From positions 2,064,501 to 2,128,500 of the forward strand of contig JAFBJZ010000951.1 of assembly GCA_016785225.1 (NCBI GenBank): a DNA stretch of 64,000 bases. The letters are read 5' to 3'. The notes under the pieces are model-generated. The model ran no database searches and was not told the origin of the DNA. It saw nothing but the letters and a program-made list of their open reading frames with translations. Shown here one piece after another: positions 60,101-64,000 of this stretch. The DNA comes from Psettodes erumei. Lineage: Eukaryota; Chordata; Actinopteri; Pleuronectiformes; Psettodidae. Positions within the stretch are counted from its first letter, which is position 1, and each line of letters starts with the position of its first letter. Position numbers and translations under genes: made by a program.

Positions 60101-61017
60101 TAACATTCAAAGAGTCTGAAAATCCCTTGTTATCCTTCCACCATTGCTCAGCAAAGAAACACTGTGGAACCAGGAGAATTTGATAAAAGAACACTGTGAA
60201 TACCAGACAGCTTACACCTTGTATTAGCTTCTGCTGAAATGGACAGGAGGAACAATTACAGTAAGCAATTGGTAAGCAGTAAACTCAATGTACAAAGTCT
60301 ATTGTATTATTCTATCTGTGTCTATTGTTTGAGAACAGAATTGAAAAGATGTGAGCCTATCCTTTAATACTTTCTCACACCCGGTCATCCTGTCAGCAGA
60401 CTAGGGTTTGGTGCCTTATTTATCTCTTGAACACCGGGGCGAACTTTCACATCCACAAATCTGACAAGATCTGCTCCAAGATCAGCAACGTGTCAGCTCT
60501 TAAAGGATTTTCCTGCTGTACATCCTCCACTGAATCCCTTGCTTTTTAAACTTTTATTCTTAGATCAGTAAAGATTCTTCCTAGCTGTAACATTTTTATC
60601 ACCAGCTTAATTTTACACTCCACAGATACATGGTAACAATGGGATGTACAGCCACTGCAAACATGATCAATAACTTTAAGGAAATCTTGTTTCTCTTTAT
60701 CTAAACCAATATCTGGGGGTGAAACTACAAAGATAAGTTTATATGGGAAATGTTTTTTTTCTCCTGTTGTACTTGACCATATTTCTTGTTTTTTGATTTT
60801 TATTGCTAGTTCAATATCGATCAGAATAAAAAAAATATTCTGTAATGTTATGAATTCATATATTCAATTTTAGATTTTGGAATTCACTTATGTGGGAAAT
60901 CTGCTCCTGGCAGCCTTGAATGACTGCACCCTTTTTTCTTTACTGTCAATTCTCAGATCAGTGCTCCGTGACAAAAAATATATATATATTTCTGCTGCAT
61001 CTAGTTTTATACCCCAC

Positions 61018-61073
<56 letters not shown>

Positions 61074-61085
61074 ATCTATCTATCC
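61018..61085. repeat. (TATC)n tetranucleotide microsatellite
   Basis: About 16 TATC units with one break (TATATC) near the end. Such loci are usually polymorphic in length. Confidence 0.95.
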
Positions 61086-61982
61086 ATTGTGTAAATTATT
61101 ATTCTATTTATTCTTTAGGCAGATGTGTTTTTGAGGGTGACACATTTATTTCTGTTCCCAGGCAAATGCAGCAGTTCTACATAGAAGAAGCAATGAAAAT
61201 CTGATGACGTAATGCTCTGTCCTCAGTCAGCCTCTTTGAGTGCAGCAGTTCTCAATTCAGTTGAAGGTTTGAAGGCTAGAAAATGGATATTTTATTTTCA
61301 CATAAGCCATTAGTAGTGGTAAAAGTGTTGGCTTGTATCAAAACTATGGTATAATTAACATGTGACACACGTACCATCCCGGGTGTTGGCATCATTACCT
61401 TGTCATGTCTACAAAGCAGTGTCTGAATTTGGCTTGGTTTGAGGAGATTTATTTCTGGGCTAATAGAGCATAAGTAGATAGTCATCCATTTCATGTCAGT
61501 GGAGCAATTGTATAAGCATTTGTTTAGCAATGTACCTCCGCTGCTTAAGTGCACCGAGTAACCTAATCTTTTGCTTCTGAGGAAATGAACAAAGCGAGAA
61601 GGGGGTAACAAAAAGCCAGCACAAATGTCTTTAAAAGAAGTATTGTATGATGCTGAATGTAAATGGATATAAATAGACAGAAGGACGCAGAGGAGGAGGA
61701 AGGTAAAACATGACAGAGAGAAGAGGGAGAGAGAAAGCAGAGAAAAGAAGAGAGGAGGACAAGAAGCATTCAGTGAGGTGGAGGAGAATGTTAATCTGAG
61801 GAAGGCAGCAAAAGAGAGAAAAGCTCTTTTCCTCTCTAAGCCCCACGCCCTCACTTCCTGTCGCTGCTGTCAATCAGAGCAGCTGAAGTGCATCAGACAA
61901 AAGGACCCCCCCCTCCCTCCAACTACCGACAAAAACACCAGCACCAACCAATCAATTAACTGCTGTGGTCAGAGGACAGGAC

Positions 61983-62017
61983 GTGTGTGTGTGTGTGTGT
62001 GTGTGTGCACGCACGCA
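61983..62017. repeat. (GT)n-(GCAC)n microsatellite
   Basis: A GT run changes into GCAC units; alternating purine-pyrimidine throughout. Confidence 0.9.
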
Positions 62018-63448
62018 CCGCAGGGTGGAAGATTTTGAACTGCTTCTGTACCTTTCTCATGTCCATCAGAGACACCTAATTAGAAACCGCTCTGCTTCTG
62101 CCTCTCTCTGTCTCACGCATTACACGCAGGCACCATGCCCAGCCTCCAACCCCACACTGACGCGCTTACTTCTGTAGTCTAAGCGTGGCTCTGTGGGCCT
62201 CTAATAGCGTAGCCAATTAGTGCCAGAGTCCGACTTGGCTGCTTCACTAACTCACTGGTGGTCCCACTGAGGAACAGAATGGCTCCCCCTGAAAAGGTAC
62301 AAGTCCACAAAGAACGGCCTGACAAAGACGTGTGTGTACAGGCTGCATGTCACAGCAGCACACAAGACTGGAATTACCGTGTGTGTGTGTTTGATCTCAT
62401 TGTAATTCAGCATCAGAAGTCCTCACTAAAGAGTTAAGCAGTATACGCTGTTACACATTATGATAGGGGGAAGTGCTTGTGAAGATGTTTGCATAGTTAA
62501 AATTGATGTCACTAACTCTGAAGGAACCACATAGCCAGTGTCTCAGCCTGTAGTTTCACTTAAAACCATACTTGTATTCCTCAGGGTGGCAATACAGGAA
62601 AAGTCAGGGGATCACCAAAATCGGTAGGATTCATGCTCTAAAACAAAATGTAGACATTTAGACAAAATTTAAAGAAAACAGTACTACCAAAGTGACAAAC
62701 AGTGACATTTTAGTGCCCTTTAGCTACATGACCATTTAACTATGTCTGTATACAGCAGATGCCCATTTATGGCAGCGTATGAGCACGGCTAATCAAACAG
62801 TCGAGGGCACAGTAAGTCCTGGCATCTTTTAGTGAATGATTTATGTCTGACTACATCATGACAAAGGCAGGACTTGCCACTGACTACATGAAAGACCCAC
62901 GAGATAGGACTTCTGTATTTTGAAGTTCGACCTCATGGGAGCAGTGTGCCATAGATCGTATCTCTCACTAGGGGGAGCCACTTGTGACACCAGGTTCTTC
63001 TAAAGCTACAAACCTTTGTGTGCAGCTTTTTGTAAACAGTCTGCAAACACCACAGTGCGAACACGGTGGGTTTTGTTCACTTGTGTGTGTGTATGTGTGT
63101 CTGTAGCGGACAGAAATCGTGGCTGGTGATAAACTGACAGAAGACAGCTTGACACAGATAACAGATGCAAACACACCACGCTAAAATCAAATGCCCTGCA
63201 AACATTTTTGCAAAATCTCACATGGACCTGCTTTCTCTTTTGCATATCAATAGCCTTAGATAGTAGATACGCACTCACACTGACACACAGACATAATTGG
63301 TTACGTAGGGAGCAGAGCCAACTTGCACCTCTCGTTGCCGTGGTAACCGGAGAGACTGATTTTTCTAGAAGCACTTACTCACATCCCGTCTGTTATTCAC
63401 TTGGTTGTTCATTCATTCCTCCTTTTGGTCTTTCTTTATACAACATCC

Positions 63449-63469
63449 GCTCTCTCTCTCTCTCTCTCT
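63449..63469. repeat. (CT)n microsatellite
   Basis: Short pure CT run in the non-coding flank after agtpbp1. Confidence 0.85.
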
Positions 63470-64000
63470 GTCACTTTACCCTTCTCCCTTTGGGTGCTTT
63501 TCATCCCATTTCCCTTCCCACCTCTCCTCCAATAAGATGCCCTCTTAACATGCATATGCAAATGAGGCAGACTTGAAACCAATTAAAAAGAATTGAATAG
63601 CTGTGTCCTCAGCTGCTGGACGCACAGATAGCGGCTCCCACTGACACAACATCTGAGCAGCAACAGTACTGCTACAGCATCGTCTGTGTAATTTATTTAT
63701 CAGAGAGTATAAGCAGAGGATGTAGAGATCAGGATGTGTTTTTTTAAGAGCCAGTATTTACTTCTTCTGTCAGCACAAGAGAGACTGATTTGATGATTTC
63801 ATTTGTACAGCTTGAGTCTAATTTCACTTATAAAGCAAATGTGGTGTTACTGTACTAACCCATCTCTTTCCACTTTTTTTTCCTATCTCATCCTTTGCCC
63901 CTTTCCCTCCACTTCCCCCTTCACCGCCCCCACAGCTCTCTCCAGAGTGTATCAGGTTATCATTGGCCAGCAATACAGGAAACAGGAAGTATATATTGCC

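Larger units (their letters stand above)
60101..64000. other. Non-coding stretch after agtpbp1
   Basis: No gene recognised on either strand. It contains a (TATC)n microsatellite, (GT)n and (CT)n runs, and scattered AT-rich sequence. At the human locus the next gene beyond the AGTPBP1 3' end is NTRK2, so regulatory DNA of that gene is possible, but nothing here proves it. An octamer-like ATGCAAAT is present at about 63555-63562. Confidence 0.45.

Noticed and set aside
61276..61854. 192-codon minus-strand frame after agtpbp1
   Set aside because: Composition is biased (Ser, Leu, Phe from a purine-rich plus strand), with no recognisable domain or splice structure.

Overview
This window is vertebrate nuclear DNA, most probably from a teleost fish, possibly percomorph-like given the short introns. 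It has multi-exon genes with GT-AG introns, AT-rich introns, many (CA)n, (CT)n and (TATC)n microsatellites, fish-type interspersed repeats, and proteins that align along their length with human LMBRD2, GOLM1, NAA35 and AGTPBP1. I saw no prokaryotic genes, CRISPR arrays or RNA genes, and no previously undescribed system.

Layout. 1-8.3 kb: no host gene recognised; the only clear element is a decayed hAT transposase of the GTF2IRD2-like family (about 5.1-6.5 kb, minus strand). 8.3-15.1 kb, plus: lmbrd2, complete (17 coding exons, 689 aa). 16.2-23.6 kb, plus: golm1, complete (9 coding exons, 433 aa), with a probable intron just after the stop codon. 25-33.25 kb, minus: naa35, complete (22 coding exons, 724 aa), convergent with golm1. 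About 33.3-57.3 kb, plus: agtpbp1 (25 coding exons, 1249 aa, plus one candidate cassette exon and one candidate alternative first exon), divergent from naa35. 57.3-64 kb: agtpbp1 3' UTR and repeat-bearing non-coding DNA.

I traced splice sites by eye. In all four models every exon junction keeps phase and the totals are whole codons; only one acceptor, in golm1, is weak. The products do not form one pathway: a nine-pass membrane protein, a Golgi type II protein, a cytosolic N-terminal acetyltransferase subunit and a tubulin deglutamylase. What they share is ancient synteny. golm1, naa35 and agtpbp1 are neighbours at human 9q21 and LMBRD2 lies at 5p13; both regions map to the chicken Z chromosome, so this fish block keeps an old linkage.

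The more interesting signals concern RNA processing and transposon remnants: TG tracts beside three naa35 splice sites, two probable GC-AG introns, tandem acceptors, a microexon, a possible alternative agtpbp1 start, a three-codon uORF before lmbrd2, and loss of the furin P4 arginine in golm1.
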